DNA of 64,000 bases. Source: RHKX01 sp046330415. GTDB taxonomy: Bacteria > Actinomycetota > Thermoleophilia > Solirubrobacterales > 70-9. A program made the translations under genes and the position numbers. Below, piece after piece: positions 9,251-17,542 of this stretch. The stretch's first letter is position 1. Every line of letters starts with the position of its first letter. The notes below the pieces were generated by a model. It did no database searches. It saw only the letters and a program-made list of their open reading frames with translations, and was not told the DNA's origin. The stretch is taken from contig JAXLSW010000013.1 of NCBI GenBank assembly GCA_046330415.1, forward strand, positions 105,141 through 169,140, in the 5' to 3' direction.

Positions 9251-10306
9251 GTGCCGCCCGTGATGCAAGTGCAGGCCCGAAGCGCGTACACGGCTACAGC
9301 GGCGAGTTCCCGCGTGCGGATGGCGGCGATGGCCGGTCCCCTGAGCCACGCCGGCATCGAGTTACACTATAGACCGACACTTAGCGAGTTTGAATACCAA
9401 ACTCTACATTCGGACGTATCGAGGCGCGAGAAGCTCGCATCCCTCGCCGCCGCCGCGCGCCGTCTCCGCCGCGACAAGGACAACGCGGGTTTGAGCCTGA
9501 TCCAGCGACTCCTGTTTCCCGCTCGTCTACCGGGTCTCGACCCACCCGCCCGTCTGGACGCCTACGACTTCGACGACGCGCTCTTCCTCGGCTCGATCAG
9601 CGACCAGAACCGCGGGGCCTCGATGCTCAAGCAGGAGGCAAGGCGGTGGCGGGCCTACGTCAGGAGGGCACGGCTCGTGACCGCTGGAAACGCGTACCTG
9701 GCCGGACAGGCGCGCGCGGCGGGCGCGCGCCGGGTCGAGCTGCTGCCCTCGTGCGTCGAGCCGGCCCGGTACGAGCTCGCTCACCACGATGAGCGTGAGG
9801 TGATCACGATCGGATGGATCGGATCGCAGACGACCGCCGCCTACATCGGGCCGGTTATGGAGGCGGTCGCGAACCTGCATGCCGCGGGGCACAGGGTCAG
9901 GCTGCGGCTGGTCGGCGCGGGCTCCGTCGGCTCCTTCCCGTGGCTGGAGGGGCGTCAGTGGGCCCTCGACCGCGAGGCCGCCGACCTTGCCGGATTTGAC
10001 ATCGGCGTCATGCCGATGCCCGATACCGCCTGGGCCCGTGGCAAGTGCGGATACAAGCTGCTCCAGTACTTCGCCGCGGGCGTGCCGGCGATCGCGAGCC
10101 CGGTCGGCGTCGGCACGGAGATGATCGGCAGCGAGCGGGGGCTGCTGGCGCGGTCGGTGCAGGATTGGGAGCGGGCGATCGTCGAGCTCGCCGCCGACCG
10201 CGAGGCGCGGCGGCAGATCGGGGCGACGGCTCGCGCCTACGTCGAGGATCACTTCTCCTACTCGCGCTGGGCGCCCGAGTTCGCCTCGATGCTGAAGGAG
10301 CTGTAG
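9251..10306 (+). CDS. Glycosyltransferase family 4-like (GT-B)
   Basis: About 351 residues. The N-terminal half has YTATAASSRVRMAAMAGPL and DAYDFDDALFLG. The C-terminal half has ITIGWIGSQTTAAYIGPV, VRLRLVGAG and the donor-binding segment KCGYKLLQYFAAGVPAIASPVGVG, which match GT4 enzymes that bind the donor through a Lys and a late acidic residue. The start is uncertain: GTG at 9251, GTG at 9260 and ATG at 9263 are all close and none has a strong ribosome site. Codons 38-58 are AT-rich and contain TTA, AGA, ACA and CTA, unlike the rest of the gene (see findings). It is 23 bases upstream of the amidotransferase gene and likely in one operon with it. Confidence 0.85.
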   Translation: MPPVMQVQARSAYTATAASSRVRMAAMAGPLSHAGIELHYRPTLSEFEYQTLHSDVSRREKLASLAAAARRLRRDKDNAGLSLIQRLLFPARLPGLDPPARLDAYDFDDALFLGSISDQNRGASMLKQEARRWRAYVRRARLVTAGNAYLAGQARAAGARRVELLPSCVEPARYELAHHDEREVITIGWIGSQTTAAYIGPVMEAVANLHAAGHRVRLRLVGAGSVGSFPWLEGRQWALDREAADLAGFDIGVMPMPDTAWARGKCGYKLLQYFAAGVPAIASPVGVGTEMIGSERGLLARSVQDWERAIVELAADREARRQIGATARAYVEDHFSYSRWAPEFASMLKEL

Positions 10307-10329
10307 CCGCTGCTCGGGAAGTTCAGGCC

Positions 10330-12189
10330 ATGTGCGGAGTAGCGGGGTGCGCCTCGGTCGCCGGGCCGGTCAGCTCCGAGCGGGTGGCGGCGATCTGCGC
10401 CGCGCAGGTCCATCGCGGGCCGGATTCGCGGGGGCTGCACGTCGCCGACGAGATCGGCCTCGGGATCCAGCGCCTCGCGGTGATCGATCTCGAGCGTGGC
10501 GACCAGCCCGTCTACAACGAGGATCGCTCGGTCGTCGTCGTCCTCAACGGCGAGATCTACAACTTCCGGGCCCTCCGCGAGGAGCTGCGCGCCCGCGGCC
10601 ATCGTTTCGCGACCGGATCCGACACCGAGGTCATCGTCCACCTCTACGAGGAGCTGGGCGACCGGCTCGTCGAGCGGCTCGACGGGATGTTCTGCTTCGC
10701 GCTGTGGGATGCCGACGCGCGTCGCCTCTTGATCGCGCGCGACCGCGTCGGCAAGAAGCCCCTCCACTATCACCTCGCCCCCGATGGAACGCTGACATTC
10801 GCCTCGGAGCTCGGCGCGCTGATGCGCGATCCCTCGATCTCCCCCGAGCTCGACCGTGCGTCGCTCGACCAGTACCTCGCGCTCGGCTACGTCAACGCGC
10901 CCCGGTCGATCTATCGCGATGTCCGCAAGCTCGAGCCGGGGCGGCGGATCGTCTGGCAGGACGGTCGCATCAAGATCGAGCGCTGGTGGCGGCTCGACTA
11001 CTCGGAGCGGCCGGAGGCGCCCACCGGGGAGCTGGTCGAGCGGCTCCGCGACGAGGTTCGGGAGGCGGTCCGCCGGCGCCTGATCGCCGACGTTCCGCTC
11101 GGGGCGTTCCTCTCCGGCGGCATCGACTCCGCGATCGTGGTCGCGCAGATGGCCGAGCTGGTCTCCGGCCCGGTCCGGACCTTCACGATCGGCTTCAGCG
11201 ACGAGGGCTACGACGAGCGCCGGGCCGCGCGAACGATCGCGGAGCGGTTCGGCACCGATCACACCGATCTCCAGGTCACCCCCGACGCGGGCGAGATCCT
11301 GCCGCGGCTCGTCCATCACTTCGGCGAGCCGTTCGCCGACTCCTCAGCGATCCCGAGCTTCTACCTCGCTGAACTGGCTCGCTCGCACGTGACCGTCGCG
11401 CTCAACGGGGATGGCGGCGACGAGAGCTTCGCCGGCTACCGGCGGCACCTGGTCGGCGCTCGGACCGCCTGGCTCGATCGCGTGCCGTCGCGGCCGCGTC
11501 GGGCGATCGCGCGGGTCGCCGATCGGACGCTGGGTGGCCGCGACGCGCGGTCAGCCCGCGAGTACGCGGGCCGGCTGCTCGGGGGCATCGGGCTCGATGG
11601 CGTCGACCGCTACCACTCCTACCTGAGCGTCTTCAGCCCCGACGAGCGCCGGGCGCTCTTGGCGGAGCCGACGCCGGAGGTGAACGAGTCGCCGTTGCGG
11701 GCGCCATGGAACTCGGCGACCGGCCACGGCGAGCTGAGCCGGATCCTCCAGACGGACGTCGAGACCTATCTGCCCGGGGATCTGCTCGTCAAGATGGATA
11801 TCGCGACGATGGCGCACTCGCTGGAGGCCCGATCGCCGCTGCTCGACCATCACCTGATGGAGTTCGCCGCGGGCCTTCCGGATCGCCTCAAGCTGCGCGG
11901 CCTGAGTAAGAAGTGGATCCTCCGGCAGGCGTATCGCGGCACCATCCCCGACGCGACGCTGGATGCGCCGAAGCGCGGTTTCGGCGTGCCGCTGGCGAGC
12001 TGGTTCCGGGGGCCGCTGGGGGAAATGGCTCGCGAGCGCCTGGCGGGGGCCGACGCCTGTGGAGGCCTGATCAGGCCGGAGCGGGCGCAGCGGATCGTTG
12101 CCGAGCACCGCGCCGGCAAGGCCGACCGCTCCGCCCAGATCTGGACGCTGCTGGTCCTTGACGAGTGGTGCCGGCAGGGGCGGGGCTGA
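10330..12189 (+). CDS. asnB: Asparagine synthase (glutamine-hydrolysing)-like amidotransferase
   Basis: 619 residues. The N-terminal Ntn glutaminase domain starts MCGVAG, so the nucleophile Cys2 is present, and continues with HRGPDSRG, RLAVIDLERGDQP and NGEIYN. The C-terminal ATP-pyrophosphatase domain has the PP-loop LSGGIDSAIV (about residues 260-270), ALNGDGGDESFAGYRRH and LEARSPLLDHHLMEF. The enzyme class uses glutamine ammonia and ATP to amidate a carboxyl group through an adenylate. Free asparagine may be the product, but copies in polysaccharide clusters are often thought to amidate glycan carboxyls, so the symbol names the family and not a proven reaction. Confidence 0.9.
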   Translation: MCGVAGCASVAGPVSSERVAAICAAQVHRGPDSRGLHVADEIGLGIQRLAVIDLERGDQPVYNEDRSVVVVLNGEIYNFRALREELRARGHRFATGSDTEVIVHLYEELGDRLVERLDGMFCFALWDADARRLLIARDRVGKKPLHYHLAPDGTLTFASELGALMRDPSISPELDRASLDQYLALGYVNAPRSIYRDVRKLEPGRRIVWQDGRIKIERWWRLDYSERPEAPTGELVERLRDEVREAVRRRLIADVPLGAFLSGGIDSAIVVAQMAELVSGPVRTFTIGFSDEGYDERRAARTIAERFGTDHTDLQVTPDAGEILPRLVHHFGEPFADSSAIPSFYLAELARSHVTVALNGDGGDESFAGYRRHLVGARTAWLDRVPSRPRRAIARVADRTLGGRDARSAREYAGRLLGGIGLDGVDRYHSYLSVFSPDERRALLAEPTPEVNESPLRAPWNSATGHGELSRILQTDVETYLPGDLLVKMDIATMAHSLEARSPLLDHHLMEFAAGLPDRLKLRGLSKKWILRQAYRGTIPDATLDAPKRGFGVPLASWFRGPLGEMARERLAGADACGGLIRPERAQRIVAEHRAGKADRSAQIWTLLVLDEWCRQGRG

Positions 12190-12211
12190 GGCGCCGAACC
12201 GGCGTTCGGCC

Positions 12212-12697
12212 TCATCCGGCCGCCGGCGCGTCCCGCGCGATGAACCGTTCGAGCCGCGCGCCCGCCTTCTTGCGGACCGCGCTGCGGATGATCGGCGTCC
12301 AGCCGAGCAGCAGCCCGGGCAGGCCGAGCGCCTGCCGCGACCACCTGTAGAAGTCGAACTCGTCGCGGTGCTCGACGATCAGGCCGTCGGCGAAGCGAAA
12401 GCTCGCGCGGATGTCGTTGAAGACCGGTCGCCCGGTCTCGGCGAAGGTGTAGTGCGCCTGCCAGCGGGCCGAGCCGGTCTCCTCGCCGGCCTCGTGCTCG
12501 ACCAGCTCGATCCGTAGGTCGTCGGCGGCGCCGGTCAGCATCCGCCACATCTGTCCCGGCTCGGCGCCGTTGAGGTCGGGGAAGACGGGATCGCTGAAGT
12601 GGGCGTCGGGCGCGTAGCACGCCGCCATCGGGTCGCCGCGCCGCTCCGCGAAGGCGGCGTAAAAGCGCTCGATCAGCTCGTCGTTGGGGTGGCTCAC
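12212..12697 (-). CDS. SnoaL-like / NTF2-fold protein
   Basis: 161 residues from the GTG at 12697, with GGAGG upstream. The sequence has the NTF2-like cone pattern: N-terminal helices ELIERFYAAFAERRGDPMAACYAPDAHFSDPVF, then long strands ELVEHEAGEETGSARWQAHYTF and ASFRFADGLIVEHRDEFDFYRWSRQALG. This matches the nuclear transport factor 2 family of actinobacteria, many of which are uncharacterised or act as small isomerases or hydrolases. No catalytic residue set is clear. It is convergent with the amidotransferase gene and is probably a single-gene unit. Confidence 0.82.
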   Translation of the reverse strand: MSHPNDELIERFYAAFAERRGDPMAACYAPDAHFSDPVFPDLNGAEPGQMWRMLTGAADDLRIELVEHEAGEETGSARWQAHYTFAETGRPVFNDIRASFRFADGLIVEHRDEFDFYRWSRQALGLPGLLLGWTPIIRSAVRKKAGARLERFIARDAPAAG

Positions 12698-12924
12698 GGC
12701 TCCTCCGCTCGGTCGATTGCGGGAGCAGCCTAACCCGCGTCGGCGGGCGCGGGGGGCGAATTGCACCGGATCGGTGCGAAGGCTCCCGGCGGCCGATCGC
12801 TCGGCCGGCGGGCGCCGTGAGATCGCCCACACAGCGCCGCCGACTGCCGCCGACCTCCCCGCCCGGCCCTATCCTTCGTCCCGGCAGGGGCCGGTGGGGC
12901 CCGAAGCACGACCTTGGGAGAAAC

Positions 12925-14358
12925 ATGACCGCCCGTCCCGCGCGCCTCCGCGCCCTGACCATCGCCTTCGCCGCCGTTGCACTCGGTGCCCTCGCCGCTC
13001 CCGCCGCGGGCCTCGCCGCGAACCCGTGGACGACGCCGGCCAACCAGTTCCTCAACATCGCCCACCAGGGTGGTGAGGAGGAGGTGCCCGGCAACACCCT
13101 CTACGCGTTCAAGACGGCGCTCCGCGACCGCGGCGCCGACGTCGTCGAGATGGACACCTACATCAGCGCTGACGGCGAGCTCGTCGTCGGCCACGACGCG
13201 ACCCTGTACGGGACGACCAACTTCGGCACCCCGAGCGCGCCGCCGCCGTTCAACGCTCCCGGGGCCTCGGACAAGGTCTGGGACTACACGGTCGCCGAGC
13301 TGAAGGCCCTCGATGACGCCTACTGGTTCTCGCCCGGCAAGGGGCAGTACGGCCACAACGAGGCCGACCCGCACCCGTTCCGCGGCGTCGCCACCGGCTC
13401 GCCGGCGCCGCCGTCGGGCTACAGCGCAAACGACTTTAGGATCCCGACCTTCAAGGAGGTGCTCGCCGCGCTCCCCGCCGACACCAAGTACGTCGTCGAG
13501 ATCAAGGCTCCGGGCGCCCCGTTCGAGGCGAAGGGCATCGCGGCGGCCCAGGAGCTTGCCGCGATCCTCGCCGCGCAGCCCGGCGGCGACAACGAGAACG
13601 TGATGGTCGCCTCGTTCCGCCAGGCCGAGATCGAGGCCTTCCACGCGGCGCTGCCCCAGCACGACTCGCTGTCGGGCAGCCTCGCGGCGACCCAGGGCTA
13701 CACCCTCAACAACCCGTCGATCCCGTTCGGCCCCGAGGTCCAGGCGATCCAGCCGCCCGACAAGTACGACCTCGGCGGCGGCGTCGTGATCAACGCGCCC
13801 GAGGTGATCAAGAGCGTCGTCGAGCGCAACAACGACGACTACGCGATCCACGTCTGGGGCGCGGACGGCACCGACGACACCGACGCGCTGTTCCAGCGGA
13901 TGGTCGATGCCGGCGTGCAGGGATACATGCCGCTCGAGCCGAGCAAGCTGACGGCGTTCCTGTGCGCCAACCACGTGCCTGACGCGACCGGTACGCCGCG
14001 CTGCACGACGACGCCGATCGGCCCGATCGGCCAGCTCGGCAAGCTGAAGGGGCCGAAGGGCAAGGTCAAGGCCGGCAAGACGGCCAGGGTCAAGGGCTCG
14101 ATCAGCAACGGCGGCGATCAGCCGCTGACCGCAGCCCGCGCTTGCGTCGAGATCCCCAAGAAGCTCCGCAAGGCGCTGAAGGCGAAGTGCGTCACGGTCG
14201 GCGACGTCGCCGCCGGCGCCGACGCGCAGTTCACGATCAAGGTGAAGACGACGAAGAAGGCGAAGGGCCGCTACAAGCTCGCCGTTGCGGTGACCAGCGC
14301 GGACGGCGGCCGGCAGAACGGCAAGGTAGCGCTCAGGGTAAAGCGGGCGAAGAGGTAG
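12925..14358 (+). CDS. Secreted glycerophosphodiester phosphodiesterase with C-terminal beta domain
   Basis: 477 residues; ATG at 12925 with GGGAG at 12916-12920. A signal peptide (residues 1-32, ending GLAAN) is followed by a GDPD TIM barrel: NIAHQGGEEEVPGNT holds the catalytic His and the PENT-like turn, VVEMDTYISADGELVVGHD holds the Glu-x-Asp metal ligands and the second catalytic His, and YVVEIK holds the later Glu. A large insert lies at residues 90-170. After about residue 375 comes a Lys-rich beta domain (KVKAGKTARVKGSISNGGDQP) with two Cys. It probably releases glycerol phosphate from diesters outside the cell, and the basic tail may bind the envelope. Confidence 0.9.
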   Translation: MTARPARLRALTIAFAAVALGALAAPAAGLAANPWTTPANQFLNIAHQGGEEEVPGNTLYAFKTALRDRGADVVEMDTYISADGELVVGHDATLYGTTNFGTPSAPPPFNAPGASDKVWDYTVAELKALDDAYWFSPGKGQYGHNEADPHPFRGVATGSPAPPSGYSANDFRIPTFKEVLAALPADTKYVVEIKAPGAPFEAKGIAAAQELAAILAAQPGGDNENVMVASFRQAEIEAFHAALPQHDSLSGSLAATQGYTLNNPSIPFGPEVQAIQPPDKYDLGGGVVINAPEVIKSVVERNNDDYAIHVWGADGTDDTDALFQRMVDAGVQGYMPLEPSKLTAFLCANHVPDATGTPRCTTTPIGPIGQLGKLKGPKGKVKAGKTARVKGSISNGGDQPLTAARACVEIPKKLRKALKAKCVTVGDVAAGADAQFTIKVKTTKKAKGRYKLAVAVTSADGGRQNGKVALRVKRAKR

Positions 14359-14439
14359 CGGACAGCGCCGCGGGGCGCACTCCGAACCCCGCCGTCTGAG
14401 CGCAGCCTCCTTCGCCAGCCCATCTTCAACCCCTTGGGT

Positions 14440-14456
14440 TGTGTAAGCTTTACACA
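14440..14456. promoter_or_regulatory. Operator palindrome of the first vapBC module
   Basis: TGTGTAAGCTTTACACA is a perfect inverted repeat with 7-base arms and a GCT centre. Its last A is the A of the vapB start codon. RHH antitoxins with their toxin usually repress their own operon by binding such palindromes. The same motif, differing only at one symmetric pair, lies before the second vapBC module at 19204-19220. There is no space for a Shine-Dalgarno sequence, so the mRNA may be leaderless. Confidence 0.75.
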
Positions 14457-14713
14457 TGCTCAAGGAGCGCCTGCAGATCATGGTCGACCGCGAGCAGCGC
14501 CGCGGCCTCGACGCCGAGGCGAAGCGGCTCGGCGTCTCGGTCGGGGCGCTGGTCAGGGAGGCGATTGACGAGCGGCTCGGCGGCAGCGACCGCCGCCGCC
14601 GCCGCGAGGCCGTCGCCGAGATGGGCCGCGTCGCCGCGGGTCGGTCGCCGTCCCAGGCGGAGATCGACGCGATCCTCGCTGAGGAGCGGGAGCTGCCGGG
14701 CCGCGGTGTCTGA
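14456..14713 (+). CDS. vapB: VapB-type ribbon-helix-helix antitoxin, module 1
   Basis: 85 residues. The N-terminal MLKERLQIMVDREQRRGLDAEAKRLGVSVGALVREAID is a ribbon-helix-helix pattern: one basic strand, then two helices with the G-x-S turn. The C-terminal half (RRRREAVAEMGRVAAGRSP) is the usual flexible toxin-binding tail. The stop overlaps the toxin start by 8 bases, the classic order for type II modules. It is clearly paralogous to the antitoxin at 18941-19201 (shared M-x-KERLQ, REAID and the RRR-EAV-EM region). Its role would be to neutralise the downstream PIN RNase and to repress the operon. Confidence 0.88.
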   Translation: MLKERLQIMVDREQRRGLDAEAKRLGVSVGALVREAIDERLGGSDRRRRREAVAEMGRVAAGRSPSQAEIDAILAEERELPGRGV

Positions 14714-15137
14714 CGTCTTCCTCGTCGACGCCAACGTGCTCGTTTACGCCGTCGCCGGCGACGAGCTCGGTGAGCGTTGCCGCACGATCCTCGCCGCCGT
14801 CGCCGAGGGCGAGCTCGACGGCGTCACCTCGACGGCGGTGCTCGAGGAGGTCTGGCACCTCGAACTCAGCGGCCGGATCGAGAACCTCTCCGGGCAGACC
14901 GCCCGCGCCCTGAGCCTGTTCGCGCCGCCGCTGCCGATCACCGCGGCGATCTTCACCCGGGCGCTCGGGATCGAGGCTCCGGAGGATCTCGGCGCCAACG
15001 ACCGGATCCACGTCGCCACCTGCCTCGAGCACGGTTTCGCGGCGATCCTGACGGCCGATCGCGGCTTCGACGATGTCGGGGCGATCGAGCGGATCGACCC
15101 GTTCGACCGGCGCTTCGCCGGCCTCGCGGCACCCTGA
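14706..15137 (+). CDS. vapC: VapC-type PIN-domain ribonuclease toxin, module 1
   Basis: 143 residues from the GTG at 14706. PIN fold with the four-acid active site: FLVDANVLVYA (first Asp), VLEEVWHLELSGR (Glu), GANDRIHVATC (Asp) and LTADRGFDDV (Asp). VapC toxins cut specific RNAs, often tRNA anticodon loops or the 23S sarcin-ricin loop; the target here is unknown. All four acids are present, so the toxin looks intact. It is paralogous to the toxin at 18505-18936 and lies convergent to a small secreted-protein gene. Confidence 0.9.
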   Translation: MSDVFLVDANVLVYAVAGDELGERCRTILAAVAEGELDGVTSTAVLEEVWHLELSGRIENLSGQTARALSLFAPPLPITAAIFTRALGIEAPEDLGANDRIHVATCLEHGFAAILTADRGFDDVGAIERIDPFDRRFAGLAAP

Positions 15138-15165
15138 GGGCGGCTGCGCCGGAGCCCGACGTGCC

Positions 15166-15528
15166 CTACTTCAGCTTCAGCGTCGCCTTCACCTTCTTGC
15201 AGGTGACGCCGTCGTCCTTGCTCGAGGCGGCCGAGACCTTGTACTTGCCCGGCGCGGCGGGGCGGTTCAGGGTCAGCTTGAACTTGCCGTTGTCCTCGGT
15301 CTCGGTCTTGCCGACGCCCTTGATCTTGACCACGCGGTCATCGGCGCAGGCCTTCGGGCCGACCTTGCCGGAGAAGTACGAGGTGCCGTAGGGGTCGTTG
15401 GGGTTGGCGCCCTTGTACTTGACCGTGATCGTCGAGCCGATCGTCTTGTCCTTGGCCGCGGCGGTGACGGCGCCGACCGCCAGGCATGCGATCAAGGTTG
15501 CCAGGATCAGCGGCAATCGCTTCGTCAT
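15166..15528 (-). CDS. Small secreted protein
   Basis: 120 residues from the ATG at 15528, which has GAGGAG about 10 bases upstream. A signal peptide (RLPLILATLIACLAVGAVTAAA) is followed by an all-beta, Lys-rich domain with two Cys (KACADDRVVKIKG and DGVTCKKVKATLKLK) that could form one disulfide. It resembles the many small exported beta-domain proteins of this genome rather than a named family. Its promoter lies in the same intergenic region as the rpmG promoter, facing the other way. Confidence 0.7.
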   Translation of the reverse strand: MTKRLPLILATLIACLAVGAVTAAAKDKTIGSTITVKYKGANPNDPYGTSYFSGKVGPKACADDRVVKIKGVGKTETEDNGKFKLTLNRPAAPGKYKVSAASSKDDGVTCKKVKATLKLK

Positions 15529-15633
15529 CTCAATGCTCCTCGTTCGGTTTCGCTTGCTGGGAGTTGTTCCAAGGTAGGGAACACCTCCGGCGGCAATAGT
15601 CGCGGGCCACCGCGGGAGGCACCGCCCGCCCGC

Positions 15634-15784
15634 TATTCTCCATCCACCTCGCACCCGGGACCAGGGGAGCGATCCCGGCATCAGGGCCCCCGGTTGGGAG
15701 GCCGTGAGGCTTGGTCCAAGCGGCGCGAGGGAGTCGCAAGACGCAACCGAGAACCGAACTTTCAACGCCTGCCTGGATAGATAG
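15634..15784 (+). promoter_or_regulatory. Probable promoter and structured leader of rpmG-secE-nusG-rplK-rplA
   Basis: TATTCT at 15634-15639 is a good -10 element; no clear -35 is visible. A start about 7 bases later would begin the transcript at the first arm of a long-range pairing: CCTCGC (15647-15652) with GCGAGG (15725-15730), enclosing GGACCA (15658-15663) with TGGTCC (15712-15717). The remaining bases up to the rpmG start at 15785 are purine-rich. It could control the operon or simply be a stable 5' leader. It is not a tRNA: no T-loop or acceptor pairing fits. Confidence 0.5.
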
Positions 15785-15949
15785 ATGGCCCGTGGAGACG
15801 TACGCATCGCCGTGACCCTCGCCTGCGAGGAGTGCAAGCGACGCAACTACCAGACCAACAAGTCGCGGCGCAACACGCCCGACCGGATCGAGATGCGCAA
15901 GTACTGCCGCTGGTGCAAGCAGCACACCGCCCACAAGGAGACCCGCTGA
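15785..15949 (+). CDS. rpmG: 50S ribosomal protein L33
   Basis: 54 residues with the L33 core RIAVTLACEECKRRNYQTNKSRRN and a second CRWCKQHT pair. The two CxxC pairs make this the zinc-binding (C+) form. L33 sits at the E-site region of the large subunit. It opens the rpmG-secE-nusG-rplK-rplA block; secE follows after 11 bases. The length is normal and no oddity is seen. Confidence 0.95.
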   Translation: MARGDVRIAVTLACEECKRRNYQTNKSRRNTPDRIEMRKYCRWCKQHTAHKETR

Positions 15950-15960
15950 GGGACTGAGCG

Positions 15961-16491
15961 ATGGCGAAGTCGAGGGCACAGCGCAAAGCCGAGGCGGCGA
16001 AGCGGCGCAAGCAGCAGCAGGAGGCAGCCGGCGCGGGCGCGATCGAGTCCGACGTCGAGGCTCAGCACGACACCCAGGTGCCGGAGTCCGCGGACGTCCT
16101 CGAGGCCGAGATCGCGATCGAGAAGGGCGCCGAGGCGGCGTCGCGGCTGAGCGACGAGCCGGCGCCCGCGGGAGCCGCCGAAGACGCCGCGGCCGCCGAG
16201 GCGAAGGTCACGCGCCGCGAGCGCAAGCGGGCAGAGCGCGAGCAGGCCGAGCGCGCCAAGGCGCAGGTCGAGCGCCGCGCCACCAAGGCGCCCGCGCAGA
16301 CGAAGGAGCGCGGCGCCGTCATGTCGTTCTTCTCGTCGGTGATCAAGGAGCTGCAGAAGGTCCAGTGGCCCGACCGCGATACGCTCGTGCAGGCCTCCGC
16401 GGTGACCGTTCTGTTCGTCGCCGTCGCCGCCGCCTACCTCGGGGCCCTCGACGCCGTCTTCTCGAAGCTCGTCGACGTCTTCATCACCTGA
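15961..16491 (+). CDS. secE: Preprotein translocase subunit SecE with long charged N-terminal extension
   Basis: 176 residues. The last about 65 are typical SecE: FFSSVIKELQKVQWPDRDTLVQASAVTVLFVAVAAAYLGALDAVF, with the amphipathic helix, the conserved KVQWP hinge and one membrane helix. The first about 110 residues are a highly charged, Ala/Glu/Lys-rich extension without recognisable domain, longer than in most bacteria (whole SecE is often 60-130 aa). SecE clamps SecY in the membrane channel; secY itself is at 58849. nusG follows after 34 bases. Confidence 0.93.
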   Translation: MAKSRAQRKAEAAKRRKQQQEAAGAGAIESDVEAQHDTQVPESADVLEAEIAIEKGAEAASRLSDEPAPAGAAEDAAAAEAKVTRRERKRAEREQAERAKAQVERRATKAPAQTKERGAVMSFFSSVIKELQKVQWPDRDTLVQASAVTVLFVAVAAAYLGALDAVFSKLVDVFIT

Positions 16492-16525
16492 TCCAACAGA
16501 AACAAGAGAGAAAGCCTTCCCAAGA

Positions 16526-17095
16526 ATGTTCCGCTGGTACGTGATCAACACCTACTCGGGTCACGAGAACAAGGTCAAGAAGAACCTCGAGCACCGCGTC
16601 GAGACGATGAGCCAGGCCCGCAAGGTGCGCCAGGTAGTCGTCCCGACCGAGGAGGTGCAGGAGGTCAAGGACGGCAAGAAGGTGACGACCGACAAGCGGA
16701 CGATGCCCGGCTACGTGCTGGTCCAGATGGAGATGACCGACGACGCCTGGGGGCTGGTCAAGAACACCCCCGGCGTCACCGGCTTCGTCGGCTCGCGCAA
16801 CAAGCCGCTGCCGCTTTCGCAGAGCGAGGTCGACAACCTGCTGCAGGTCGAGGCACCGCTGCCGGTCGGCGCCGGCGCAGGCGCCGGGACCCCCGGCGAG
16901 CCCGCGGCGAAGCCGAAGCCGCGCGCACAGTTCGAGATCGGCGAGTCGGTCAAGGTGATCAGCGGCCCGCTCTCGGACTTCACCGGCGAGATCGCCGAGA
17001 TCAACGACGACGCCGCCAAGCTCAAGGTCCTCGTCTCGATCTTCGGGCGCGAGACCCCGGTCGAAGTCGGCTACGACCAGGTCAAGAAGGTCTAG
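16526..17095 (+). CDS. nusG: Transcription termination/antitermination factor NusG
   Basis: 189 residues. The NGN domain begins RWYVINTYSGHENKVKKNLEHRV and contains PGYVLVQMEMTDDAW and NTPGVTGFVG. The linker is Ala/Pro/Gly-rich (about residues 112-135). The C-terminal KOW domain has FEIGESVKVISGPLSDFTGEIAEIN. NusG binds the RNA polymerase clamp and links it to Rho or the ribosome. The classical secE-nusG-rplK order is kept, and rplK starts 15 bases later. Confidence 0.97.
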   Translation: MFRWYVINTYSGHENKVKKNLEHRVETMSQARKVRQVVVPTEEVQEVKDGKKVTTDKRTMPGYVLVQMEMTDDAWGLVKNTPGVTGFVGSRNKPLPLSQSEVDNLLQVEAPLPVGAGAGAGTPGEPAAKPKPRAQFEIGESVKVISGPLSDFTGEIAEINDDAAKLKVLVSIFGRETPVEVGYDQVKKV

Positions 17096-17110
17096 GAGGC
17101 TCCGCGAAGC

Positions 17111-17542
17111 ATGGCCAAGAAGGTCCTCACCCTGATCAAGCTCCAGATTCCCGCTGGAGCCGCCAACCCGGCGCCGCCGGTCGGTCCCGCGCTGGGCCAG
17201 CACGGCGTCAACATCATGGACTTCTGCAAGGCGTTCAACGCGCAGACCCAGCAGGACGCGGGCACGATCATCCCGGTCGAGATCACCGTCTTCGAGGACC
17301 GCTCGTTCACCTTCATCACGAAGACGCCGCCGGCCGCGGTGCTGATCAAGGAGAAGGCCGGGATCGAGAAGGGCTCGGGCGAGCCGCACATCAACAAGGT
17401 CGGCAAGATCAGCGCCGCCCAGGTCCGCGAGATCGCCGAGATCAAGATGCCGGACCTGAACGCCAACGACCTCGACGCCGCCGCGAAGATCATCGCCGGG
17501 ACCGCGCGCTCGATGGGCGTCGACGTGGAGGGAGAGCTCTGA
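17111..17542 (+). CDS. rplK: 50S ribosomal protein L11
   Basis: 143 residues, normal length. It has the N-terminal IKLQIPAGAANPAPPVGPALGQHGVNIMDFCKAFNAQTQ with the conserved proline-rich turn, and the C-terminal rRNA-binding domain ending IIAGTARSMGVDVEG. L11 binds the GTPase-associated region of 23S rRNA and is needed for RelA sensing and for thiopeptide binding. Its stop shares one base with the rplA start, so the pair is coupled. Confidence 0.98.
   Translation: MAKKVLTLIKLQIPAGAANPAPPVGPALGQHGVNIMDFCKAFNAQTQQDAGTIIPVEITVFEDRSFTFITKTPPAAVLIKEKAGIEKGSGEPHINKVGKISAAQVREIAEIKMPDLNANDLDAAAKIIAGTARSMGVDVEGEL

Noticed and set aside
624..12189. A complete lasso-peptide gene cluster
   Set aside because: No precursor or B2 protease in the window and the PqqD and asparagine-synthase genes are 8 kb apart among glycan genes.
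15640..15785. A tRNA-Trp gene near secE, as in several bacteria
   Set aside because: No acceptor stem, anticodon loop or T-loop could be placed; pairing is a long-range leader-type structure instead.
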